A stretch of DNA of 33,683 nucleotides, from the NCBI GenBank assembly GCA_030429105.1, contig JAUIDE010000043.1, forward strand, positions 1 through 33,683, written 5' to 3'. The translations under genes were made by a program, and so were the position numbers. Shown in pieces: positions 6,407-13,474 of this stretch (its first letter is position 1; the number at the start of each line of letters is the position of its first letter). The DNA comes from Alphaproteobacteria bacterium. Its GTDB lineage: Bacteria > Pseudomonadota > Alphaproteobacteria > Rhodobacterales > Rhodobacteraceae. Under the pieces are notes generated by a model, which searched no databases, was not told the origin of the DNA, and saw nothing but the letters and a program-made list of their open reading frames with translations.

Positions 6407-6541
6407 AACGCCCCGCGCCGGGGGGGACGATTTCCGGGATCGATCTTCGTCATCCCTCCTCCGCCCCGAACCTCGCTTCACTCGCCTCCCATAGCCCGGC
6501 GCATTTCCGCGACGGGCCCGAGCACCCGGAGGCCCTTCGCC

Positions 6542-6838
6542 ATGCCCGATCCGAATCAGTCCCTGCCGCCGCGCTATCTCCGCACGCCCGAGGCGGCGCG
6601 CTTTCTCGGCCTTTCGGGCCGCACGCTGGAGAAGCACCGGACCTATGGCACCGGTCCGCGCTATTCGAAGATCGGCGGGCGTGTCGTCTATGCGCTCGAA
6701 GACCTGCAGGCCTGGGTCGTCCGGGGCGGCAAGACCTCGACCTCGGACGAGACCGGCGAGACCCTGCCGCCCGCCAAGCGTCATGCCGCCCTCGCGCCAG
6801 CCTATCTACGCAACCCGAACACTCAGAGGGGGCGCTGA
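6542..6838 (+). CDS. rdfS: RdfS-like excisionase (recombination directionality factor)
   Basis: A 98-residue protein with a MerR/AlpA-type winged helix: YLRTPEAARFLGLSGRTLEK, then GPRYSKIGGRVVYALEDLQAWV, at residues 12-62. This 'choose a column, bind, wing' pattern is that of ICE excisionases, which bend DNA at attachment sites and bias the integrase towards excision. In ICEMlSymR7A rdfS heads an operon with msi109 (DUF2840), traF, a lytic transglycosylase and rlxS. Exactly that order follows here with overlaps of a few bases, so this is the operon start. No cognate integrase is in the window, so its recombination target is unknown. Confidence 0.85.
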   Translation: MPDPNQSLPPRYLRTPEAARFLGLSGRTLEKHRTYGTGPRYSKIGGRVVYALEDLQAWVVRGGKTSTSDETGETLPPAKRHAALAPAYLRNPNTQRGR

Positions 6839-6842
6839 CGCG

Positions 6843-7301
6843 ATGCGCACGACGGTCGATCTCACCTGGGACGAGGGGCGCGTCGAACGCTGGATCCGCT
6901 TCGGCCGGATCGCGGAGGAGGCGATCCTGACGCGCACGGAGAGGCGCGTCTCCTTCGATCCCGGCGCGATCTTCGCGCTGGTCCGCTGGGCGTCGAACGC
7001 CTATGGCACGGTCGAGAGCCGGATCGACATCCTGCGCGCGGTCGAGGCGGGCGCGCCCTGCGCGACCGTCCCCTTCGTGACCCCGGGCGGCGAGATACTG
7101 TTGCGCCTCTCCGGCTGGCCCAAGGTCGAGGCGGCGCTCGCCGCGATCGCGCAGGTGGAGAGCTGCGGCGTCGCGCCCGAAGACGCCTGTCCGGATCACT
7201 GGCGTCACATCCACAACCGGCTGACCGCCGGCCTGACGCCCCGCCTCTATGCGCCAGCCCGGCATGCCGCCTGGCTGAAGCGTCGCGGACTTGCGCCATG
7301 A
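6843..7301 (+). CDS. DUF2840 family conjugation-operon protein
   Basis: A 152-residue protein of the DUF2840 family (Msi109 position in ICEMlSymR7A). Recognisable stretches are RVERWIRFGRIAEEAILTR, FALVRWASNAYGTVESRIDI and DHWRHIHNRLTAGLTPRLY. Molecular function is unknown; it is almost always found between the excisionase and TraF genes of alphaproteobacterial ICEs. It starts 4 bases after rdfS and overlaps traF by ATGA, so it is translated as part of this operon. No membrane segment or signal peptide. Confidence 0.85.
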   Translation: MRTTVDLTWDEGRVERWIRFGRIAEEAILTRTERRVSFDPGAIFALVRWASNAYGTVESRIDILRAVEAGAPCATVPFVTPGGEILLRLSGWPKVEAALAAIAQVESCGVAPEDACPDHWRHIHNRLTAGLTPRLYAPARHAAWLKRRGLAP

Positions 7302-7807
7302 GCCGCTTCGCTTCTTCTCTTTTCGGCGCGGGCGCCGCAATCGCGCTGATCGCCGCGTCGCTGCCGGATCGGGCGCCGCGGTTTCTCTGGAACGCCTCCG
7401 CCAGCCTGCCGATCGGGCTCTATGCCCTGACGCCGCCAGAGGCGCTCGCCGTCGGCGATCTGGTCGCCGTGCGGCTGCCGCCGGAGCGCGCCGACTGGGC
7501 CACCTCGCGCGGCTATCTCGGCCGTCAGGCGCTCCTTCTGAAGCGCATAGCGGCGCTGCGGGGCGCCGTGGTTTGCCGGTCTATCGGATCAATTCTGATC
7601 GATGGAGTTGCGGTCGCCGAGGCGGCTGTCGCTGACAAAAGCGAACGGCCAATGCCTGTCTGGAGGGGCTGCCGACGGCTGGGAGTGGGACAGGCGTTCC
7701 TCTTGGTGGCCGAGACGCCGGACAGCCTCGACGGACGCTATCTCGGCCCAACGGCCGTCTCCGCCATCGTCGCCCGGGCGCGCCCGATCGGGGCGCGGGG
7801 AGGTTGA
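7298..7807 (+). CDS. traF: TraF-like S26 family signal peptidase
   Basis: A 169-residue protein with an N-terminal membrane anchor (LFGAGAAIALIAAS) and the S26 serine protease motifs: NASASLPIGLY, with Ser36 as probable nucleophile, and LLKRIAAL, with Lys82 as probable general base. A late DSLDGRYLGP motif is also typical. TraF peptidases of this type mature pilin precursors (by cyclisation for TrbC in RP4). The catalytic residues are intact, but the pilin and the other mating-pair genes are not in this window. Overlaps the DUF2840 gene by ATGA. Confidence 0.9.
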   Translation: MSRFASSLFGAGAAIALIAASLPDRAPRFLWNASASLPIGLYALTPPEALAVGDLVAVRLPPERADWATSRGYLGRQALLLKRIAALRGAVVCRSIGSILIDGVAVAEAAVADKSERPMPVWRGCRRLGVGQAFLLVAETPDSLDGRYLGPTAVSAIVARARPIGARGG

Positions 7808-7811
7808 GGCG

Positions 7812-8516
7812 ATGTTGGTTCAGACGCAGCTGACCCGCCGCGCCGCTGTCGTCGGAGCTGCAGCGGCGTTGCTCGCAATCGTTGCGATCTCTGCGCCCCG
7901 ACCGACCGCCGGGCAACCAGCGCAAGCGCGCCCGCTCGCCGCCGCCGCGCCGGAGATCGAGCGCCATATCGCCGACGTAGCGGAGCGGTTCGACCTGCCG
8001 TCGCACTGGATCCGCGCTGTCATCTCGGTCGAAAGCGCAGGCGATCCGCTTGCCGTCAGCAGCGCCGGCGCCATGGGGCTGATGCAGGTCATGCCCGACA
8101 CCTGGGGCGAGCTCCGCGCCGCCCACGGGCTCGGCGACGATCCCTTCGAACCACGCGACAACATCCTCGCGGGCGCGGCGTATCTGCGTGCGATGTACGA
8201 CCGCTTCGGCTCTCCGGGCTTCCTCGCCGCCTACAATGCAGGGCCGGGGCGCTATGCAGAGCATCTCGCCAAGGGGCGCCCCTTGCCGCGGGAAACCCGC
8301 GAATATCTGGCCGTTCTGGCGCCGATGATCGGCGAGGATGCTGCGGTTCCGCCGCCGCCGCTCGCCCTCTCCGACGCGCCCGACTGGAGAGGCGCGCCGC
8401 TCTTCGTCGCGGCGTCGGACGCTCACGGCGCAGGCGCCGAAGACCCTTCCGGGAGTGCGCGGGAACCGGCTCAATCCGCGCTCTTCGCGCCGGTCCAGAC
8501 CCGGAGAGCGCGATGA
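7812..8516 (+). CDS. Lytic transglycosylase, SLT fold (conjugation-associated)
   Basis: A 234-residue exported murein hydrolase. A signal/anchor segment (RRAAVVGAAAALLAIVAISA) precedes an SLT domain with the catalytic glutamate in VISVESAGDP (Glu74) and the motifs AMGLMQVMPDTWGEL and FLAAYNAGPGRY. Such enzymes cut peptidoglycan glycan strands to make room for the type IV secretion channel. The C-terminus is a Pro/Ala-rich low-complexity tail. ATG at 7812 follows GAGGCG and lies 4 bases after traF. It corresponds to msi106 in the ICEMlSymR7A operon. Confidence 0.9.
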   Translation: MLVQTQLTRRAAVVGAAAALLAIVAISAPRPTAGQPAQARPLAAAAPEIERHIADVAERFDLPSHWIRAVISVESAGDPLAVSSAGAMGLMQVMPDTWGELRAAHGLGDDPFEPRDNILAGAAYLRAMYDRFGSPGFLAAYNAGPGRYAEHLAKGRPLPRETREYLAVLAPMIGEDAAVPPPPLALSDAPDWRGAPLFVAASDAHGAGAEDPSGSAREPAQSALFAPVQTRRAR

Positions 8517-8767
8517 GACCCCTGCGCGCAACCTGGCGTGTTCTGGCCTGCGATGTCGCAGGTTCGGCAGGCCGGGCAGGATCGGCGCAGGCCCAACGGG
8601 AAGGATCGCAAGATAAAAGCGCCGCCGCAGGCGGGCCGCATGCTGTTGTTCCTGCGACGATTTTTGCGCGGCGCCCACCCCGCCCATGCGGCAAGGCGAG
8701 GCCCAAGCTCCTGAGAGCGTGCGGCTTTCGGCGCGGCGACGCTACCCGTGCGGAGGCGGGGGCATGA
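8513..8767 (+). CDS. Short hypothetical reading frame between transglycosylase and relaxase
   Basis: An 84-codon frame whose ATG overlaps the transglycosylase stop as ATGA and whose end overlaps the relaxase start. The predicted peptide is Arg/Ala/Gly-rich with no motif I recognise, and the composition is that expected from random high-GC DNA. The ATGA junction favours translation, but the segment could instead be non-coding, for example an origin of transfer next to the relaxase gene. Existence as a gene is doubtful. Confidence 0.35.
   Translation: MRPLRATWRVLACDVAGSAGRAGSAQAQREGSQDKSAAAGGPHAVVPATIFARRPPRPCGKARPKLLRACGFRRGDATRAEAGA
8547..8562. repeat. Inverted repeat upstream of the relaxase (possible oriT element)
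   Basis: CCTGCGA (8547-8553) and TCGCAGG (8556-8562) are perfect 7-bp arms with a 2-bp spacer. A competing pair, AACCTG (8530-8535) and CAGGTT (8559-8564), overlaps it. Relaxase binding sites are often such dyads beside the relaxase gene. No known nic consensus is seen. Confidence 0.3.
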
Positions 8768-10530
8768 CGCGCGGCGACGACGATCTCCGCATCCGCCCCG
8801 GGCGCATCCGCAACGGCGGCCCCTCGCCCCGCCGGGCGACCCGCTTCGTAGCCGAGGTCATGCGCGCGGCCCGGAAGGAGGGGCATGCAGGCCGCCGTTT
8901 CGGAGCGGCGGGCCGGGCCGGGGCGGCCGGCGGACGCGGCCGCTTCGCCCGCAGCGCCGAGGGCCTCTCCCGCGCCGGCCGCCGCGTCCTCGTCAAGGCC
9001 CGCATCGTCCGGCATGGCGGGGTGAAGCTCAGGTCCGCCCCGCTCGCCCGGCACGTCCTCTATCTGCAGCGCGACGGGGTCGGTCGGGACGGACGGCACG
9101 CCGATCTTTTCGGTCGCGAGGGCGATGGCGTCGACGGCCGTGCCTTCGCCGCTGCGTGCGAGGCGGACCGGCATCACTTCCGCTTCATCGTCTCGCCAGA
9201 GGACTCTCATCGGCTCGACGACCTCCGCGCCTTCACCCGCGACCTGATGGCCCGGGCCGAGCGCGACCTCGGCACAAGGCTCGACTGGGCGGCGGTCGAT
9301 CACTGGAACACCGACAACCCGCATGTCCACATCCTCGTGCGGGGCAAGGCCGAGGACGGGCGCGATCTCGTCATCGCGCGCGACTACATCGCGCACGGGC
9401 TCCGGGCCCGAGCCGAGGCGCTGGTCGGGCTCGAACTCGGCCCCCGCAGCGCGCGCGAGATCGCTACCGATCTGGAGCGACAGGTCGACGCCGAGCGCTG
9501 GACCAACCTCGACCGCTCCCTCCGCGCGCTGGCCGACGATCACGCCGGCGTCGTCGACCTGCGCCGCGGCGCGCCCGAGCCGCGCGATCCCGAACTCCGC
9601 CGCCTGATGATCGGCCGCGCACAGAAGCTGGAGCGACTGGGGCTGGCGACGCCGGTCCTGCCTGCTGTCTGGGAGCTGAAGCCCGGAGCCGAGGCGACGC
9701 TCCGCGACCTCGCCCTCCGCGGCGACATCATACGGACGATGCACCGCGCCATGGCGGGCGGCCCGGAGCGCGCCGCCTCCGACTTCGTCATCGAGGGCGT
9801 GCCAGCCTCGCCCATTCTCGGGCGGCTCGTCGCGCGTGGCCTGCAGGACGAGCAGCAGGGCGGCGGCTTTGCGATCATCGACGGGGTCGACGGGCGGGTC
9901 CATCATCTCCGCTTCCCTGACATCGAGGCGACGGGCGACACCGCACCCGGCGGCGTCGTCGAGACGCGGCTCTGGACGCCGAAGGCGGGCGGGCGCGCCC
10001 GGCTGGCGCTGGTCGGCCGGTCCGACCTCGATCTCGCCGCCCAGATCGAAGCCGGGGGCGCGACCTGGCTCGACCGCATCCGGCTCGCTCCCGATCCCGC
10101 GCCGCTCAGCGGCTCGGGCTTCGGCGCCGAAGTGCGGTACGCGCTCGACCGGCGCGCCGAGCGGCTCGTCGCCGAAGGCTTGGCGCAGCGACAGGGCCGG
10201 CGTGTTGTCTTCGCCCGCGGTCTCCTCGCCACCTTGCGCGCCCGCGAGCTCGACACGGCCGCCGCCCGCCTTTCCGCCGAGACCGGCCTGCCGCGCCTCC
10301 GGTCGCGTGAGGGCGATCCGATCGAGGGAACCTTCCGCCGCCGCCTCGACCTCGCCTCCGGCCGCTTCGCCATGGTCGAGGGCTTCGGGCCGGAGGGCGG
10401 GCTCGGGTTCTCCCTCGTCCCATGGACGCCGCAGCTCGACCGCCACCTTGGCCGCTCGCTGACCGGAACGGTCGGTCCCGGCGGCGGCGTCGACTGGGCC
10501 CTCGGCCGCCGCCGCGGCCTCGCGCTCTGA
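8764..10530 (+). CDS. rlxS: MOBP-type relaxase with DUF3363 domain (RlxS-like)
   Basis: A 588-residue conjugative relaxase that would nick oriT and pilot the strand. ATG 8764 (MTRGDDDLRIRPGRIRNGG) fits the family N-terminus and follows a GGAGG-containing site. Nuclease motifs: HHFRFIVSPED (about residue 136 onward) and the metal-binding histidine cluster H180-W-N-T-D-N-P-H187-V-H189. An RLMIGRAQKLERLGL segment leads into the DUF3363 C-terminal region (residues about 290-588). It corresponds to rlxS in ICEMlSymR7A and is transcribed with the rdfS operon; traG begins 15 bases later. The active-site residues look intact. Confidence 0.9.
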   Translation: MTRGDDDLRIRPGRIRNGGPSPRRATRFVAEVMRAARKEGHAGRRFGAAGRAGAAGGRGRFARSAEGLSRAGRRVLVKARIVRHGGVKLRSAPLARHVLYLQRDGVGRDGRHADLFGREGDGVDGRAFAAACEADRHHFRFIVSPEDSHRLDDLRAFTRDLMARAERDLGTRLDWAAVDHWNTDNPHVHILVRGKAEDGRDLVIARDYIAHGLRARAEALVGLELGPRSAREIATDLERQVDAERWTNLDRSLRALADDHAGVVDLRRGAPEPRDPELRRLMIGRAQKLERLGLATPVLPAVWELKPGAEATLRDLALRGDIIRTMHRAMAGGPERAASDFVIEGVPASPILGRLVARGLQDEQQGGGFAIIDGVDGRVHHLRFPDIEATGDTAPGGVVETRLWTPKAGGRARLALVGRSDLDLAAQIEAGGATWLDRIRLAPDPAPLSGSGFGAEVRYALDRRAERLVAEGLAQRQGRRVVFARGLLATLRARELDTAAARLSAETGLPRLRSREGDPIEGTFRRRLDLASGRFAMVEGFGPEGGLGFSLVPWTPQLDRHLGRSLTGTVGPGGGVDWALGRRRGLAL

Positions 10531-10545
10531 CCGGAAGGACCACCG

Positions 10546-12546
10546 ATGCATCGTCCCGCCGCCTCGCCCGCCACCGCGATCCTCTGGGGCCAGATCGTGA
10601 TCGTCAGTCTGGTGGCGCTCGTCTTCCTTCAGGCCGCCACGCAATGGACAGCCTTCCGCCTCGGCCATCAGCCGGCGCTCGGCGCGCCGCTCGCCGATCT
10701 CTTCGGCTGGCCCGTCTACCGGCCCTGGGACTTTTTCCTCTGGTGGTACTGGTACGACGCCTACGCCCCCGCACTCTTCGTCGAGGGTGCCCTGATCGCC
10801 GCCTTCGGCGGGATCGCCGCGATCCTCGTCGCCATCCTCCTCTCGGTCCTCCGCGCCCGCGAGGCGAGCGATGTCACCACCTACGGCTCGGCCCGCTGGG
10901 CGACGTCCGCCGATGCGACCGCCGCCGGGCTCTTCAGCGAGGACGGGGTCGTCCTCGGACGGCTCGACCGGCGCTACCTCCGTCACGACGGGCCCGAGCA
11001 CGTGCTCTGCTTCGCGCCGACCCGCTCGGGCAAGGGCGTCGGCCTCGTCATCCCGAGCCTCCTGACCTGGCCCGGCTCCGCCATCGTCCACGACATCAAG
11101 GGCGAGAACTGGCAGCTGACCGCCGGCTGGCGCGCCCGCATCGGCCCGGTCCTCCGCTTCGATCCGACCGACGCGGGCTCCGCCGCCTACAACCCGCTCC
11201 TCGAGGTCCGCCGCGGGGCTCGCGAGGTGCGCGACGTCCAGAACATCGCCGACATCCTCGTCGACCCGGAGGGCCAGCTCGAGCGGCGGAACCACTGGGA
11301 GAAGACCAGCCATGCGCTGCTCGTCGGCGCGATCCTGCACGTGCTCCATGCCGAGCGCGACAAGTCGCTGGCCGGGGTCGCGACCTTCCTCTCCGATCCA
11401 CGCCGCCCGATCGCGGCGACGCTCGCGGCGATGATGCGCACGCCCCATCTCGGGGACCGGCCGCATCCCGTCGTGGCGCAGGCCGCGCGCGAACTCCTGA
11501 ACAAGTCGGAGAACGAACGCTCCGGCGTCCTCTCGACCGCGATGTCCTTCCTCGGCCTCTACCGCGACCCGGTCGTCGCCGCCGTCACCTCGCGCTGCGA
11601 CTGGCGGATCGCGGACCTCGTCGCCGGCCCGCGACCGGTGACGCTGCACCTCGTCGTGCCGCCCTCCGACATCTCGCGCACCAAGCCGCTGGTGCGGCTG
11701 ATCCTGAACCAGATCGGCCGCCGCCTGACCGAGGAGCTGGAGGCGAAAGGGCGCCGGCATCGCCTCCTCTTCATGCTCGACGAGTTCCCGGCCCTCGGGC
11801 GGCTCGACTTCTTCGAGAGCCAGCTCGCCTTCATGGCCGGCTACGGGCTGAAGGCCTTCCTCATCGCCCAGTCGCTGAACCAGATCGAGAAGGCCTACGG
11901 GCCGAACAACGCGATCCTCGACAATTGCCATGTCCGCGTCGCCTTCGCGACCAATGACGAGCGGACTGCGCGGCGGCTCTCCGACGCCCTCGGCACCACG
12001 ACCGAACTCAGGGCGATGAAGAACTACGCCGGGCACCGGCTCTCCCCCTGGCTCGGACATCTCATGGTCTCGCGGCAGGAGACGGCGCGGGCGCTCCTGA
12101 CGCCGGGCGAGATCATGCAACTCCCGCCCGAGGACGAGATCGTGCTGGTCTCCGGCGCGCCGCCGATCCGGGCGCGCAAGTTCCGGTACTATCTCGACGC
12201 GCAGTTGAAGGCGCGGGTGATCCCGCCGCCGGGTGAGACCGTACCGATCCCTGCCGCGGGGGCGTCGCCGGACGACTGGAGCGCGCTGCCTCCCGTCGAA
12301 GCGCCCGCAAGCGAGCCAGCGGCCGCCAACCCCGACGCCGTTGACGATGACGGCGGCATCCGACGCGCGCCGGACCTCCCCGAACAGGAGGACATCGCCC
12401 GCGACCGCGCCGCGCCCGAAGCCGAGTTCATCGCGCCCGATGACGACGCCGATGACGAAGCCGCCCGCGCCCGCGCCCTCCGCGCCCGCTTCCGAACCGT
12501 CGCCCGGCAGGCCGCGATGGACCCGGACGACGGGATCGACCTTTGA
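10546..12546 (+). CDS. traG: Type IV coupling protein TraG/VirD4
   Basis: A 666-residue AAA-type ATPase that links the relaxosome to the type IV channel. Two N-terminal membrane helices (about residues 11-31 and 79-101) precede the nucleotide-binding domain. Walker A is APTRSGKGVG (157-166) and Walker B LLFMLDEFPALG (about 405-417). The C-terminus is an acidic, Ala/Pro-rich tail rich in Asp and Glu (after about residue 565). GGAAGG lies before the ATG. All key motifs are present and the length is normal. It follows rlxS and is followed by a ribbon-helix-helix gene, the usual order in alphaproteobacterial ICEs. Confidence 0.92.
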   Translation: MHRPAASPATAILWGQIVIVSLVALVFLQAATQWTAFRLGHQPALGAPLADLFGWPVYRPWDFFLWWYWYDAYAPALFVEGALIAAFGGIAAILVAILLSVLRAREASDVTTYGSARWATSADATAAGLFSEDGVVLGRLDRRYLRHDGPEHVLCFAPTRSGKGVGLVIPSLLTWPGSAIVHDIKGENWQLTAGWRARIGPVLRFDPTDAGSAAYNPLLEVRRGAREVRDVQNIADILVDPEGQLERRNHWEKTSHALLVGAILHVLHAERDKSLAGVATFLSDPRRPIAATLAAMMRTPHLGDRPHPVVAQAARELLNKSENERSGVLSTAMSFLGLYRDPVVAAVTSRCDWRIADLVAGPRPVTLHLVVPPSDISRTKPLVRLILNQIGRRLTEELEAKGRRHRLLFMLDEFPALGRLDFFESQLAFMAGYGLKAFLIAQSLNQIEKAYGPNNAILDNCHVRVAFATNDERTARRLSDALGTTTELRAMKNYAGHRLSPWLGHLMVSRQETARALLTPGEIMQLPPEDEIVLVSGAPPIRARKFRYYLDAQLKARVIPPPGETVPIPAAGASPDDWSALPPVEAPASEPAAANPDAVDDDGGIRRAPDLPEQEDIARDRAAPEAEFIAPDDDADDEAARARALRARFRTVARQAAMDPDDGIDL

Positions 12547-12557
12547 GGAGCGCCGCC

Positions 12558-12980
12558 ATGCGCAAGGAGAAGGTCACCGCCTATCTCGACGCCCGCCTCG
12601 CCGACGACCTGCAGGCGCTCGCCGCCCGGCGTCGCGTCCCCACCACAAGGATCGTCGAGGCCGCCATCGCCTCCTTCCTCTCGCCGGATGGCGCCGAGCA
12701 GAGCGAAGCCGCGATCACCCGCCGCCTCGACCGCATGACCCGGGCCATCGAGCGCCTCGAACGCGATCAGGAGATCGCCGCCGAGGCGCTCGCGCTCTTC
12801 ATCCGCTTCTGGCTCACCGCCACGCCGCCGATCCATGACGAGCTCCGCGACGCCGCGCAGGCCAAGGGCAAGGAGCGTTACGCCGGCTTCGTCGATGCGC
12901 TCGCGCGCAGGCTCGCGAAGGGCACGACGCTGGCGCGGGAGGTGAGCCGGGAGGTATCCGCGGAAAAGGAATCGGAATGA
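12558..12980 (+). CDS. Ribbon-helix-helix (CopG-like) conjugation protein
   Basis: A 140-residue protein with GAGGAG before the ATG at 12558. The N-terminal 45 residues form a ribbon-helix-helix DNA-binding motif (KEKVTAYLDARLADDLQALA, then VPTTRIVEAAIASFL). A coiled-coil-like stretch follows (RRLDRMTRAIERLERDQEIA), then a hydrophobic segment (LALFIRFWLTATPP) and a charged C-terminus. This CopG-family gene commonly sits between traG and trbB in ICEs of this type, perhaps regulating the trb genes or joining the relaxosome. Here no trb gene follows; it is the last recognisable ICE gene. Confidence 0.85.
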   Translation: MRKEKVTAYLDARLADDLQALAARRRVPTTRIVEAAIASFLSPDGAEQSEAAITRRLDRMTRAIERLERDQEIAAEALALFIRFWLTATPPIHDELRDAAQAKGKERYAGFVDALARRLAKGTTLAREVSREVSAEKESE

Positions 12981-13474
12981 GATGCTCGACGCCGGCCTCT
13001 ATCGCATCTTTGCAACCTGGCGCGCCCAACCAACTTCGCGACCGCCTGACAGTCAATTCCGAACCGCCGCGCCGCCGTGGGCCGGCTCACCCCATACGGC
13101 AGCTCAGCCATCCGGACCTTCGAATACGACTCCAAGCCGTACATCCTTCCGACCCCGGACCAATCATCGAAAAAGTGAAACGTGCCGATGGCGGGAAATT
13201 ACCAGGCCCTGCCCGGATGATCCGGGCGGTTCCGTGGCCGGTTATCGCGGCGTCTTCTTGAAACACTCGTTCGGCGTCATTCTCTTGTAGCCATCGTCGT
13301 CTCCGGTTCAGGCTCCAGGTCTTGCAAACCGAATCTCTATCGAGAACTGGCGATCGCCGCCCCGCGGAAGCCCAGCCGCGCGCTGCGCTACGCAAGGGCT
13401 CCCGGCCGGCCTCCTTATAGGCCAGCAGCCGGGGCGATGCGGCGCCTGACGGAGTGCGGTCTGCCTCCGATGGT
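12981..13474. other. Gene-poor right edge of the ICE-like block
   Basis: 494 bases where trbB would be expected. I find no trbB sequence, integrase, tRNA or insertion sequence. Short frames exist on both strands but have no recognisable motif; a minus-strand stub near 13240-13310 ending GYKRMTPNECFKKTPR could be the tail of a lost gene. Composition is somewhat lower in GC than the flanking genes. It probably contains the deletion or recombination junction. Confidence 0.5.

Noticed and set aside
8089-12120. A 1,343-codon open frame on the minus strand opposite the transglycosylase, relaxase and traG
   Set aside because: It is antisense to three genes with clear domains and catalytic motifs. 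Long antisense frames arise from high GC third positions; its sequence is low complexity, rich in Arg, Glu and Gly, without motifs.
13087-13395. Minus-strand frame that might be an integrase or AraC-type tail
   Set aside because: Short stretches look vaguely like such C-termini (MTPNECFKK), but stops break the frame and no catalytic Arg-His-Arg-Tyr set is found.
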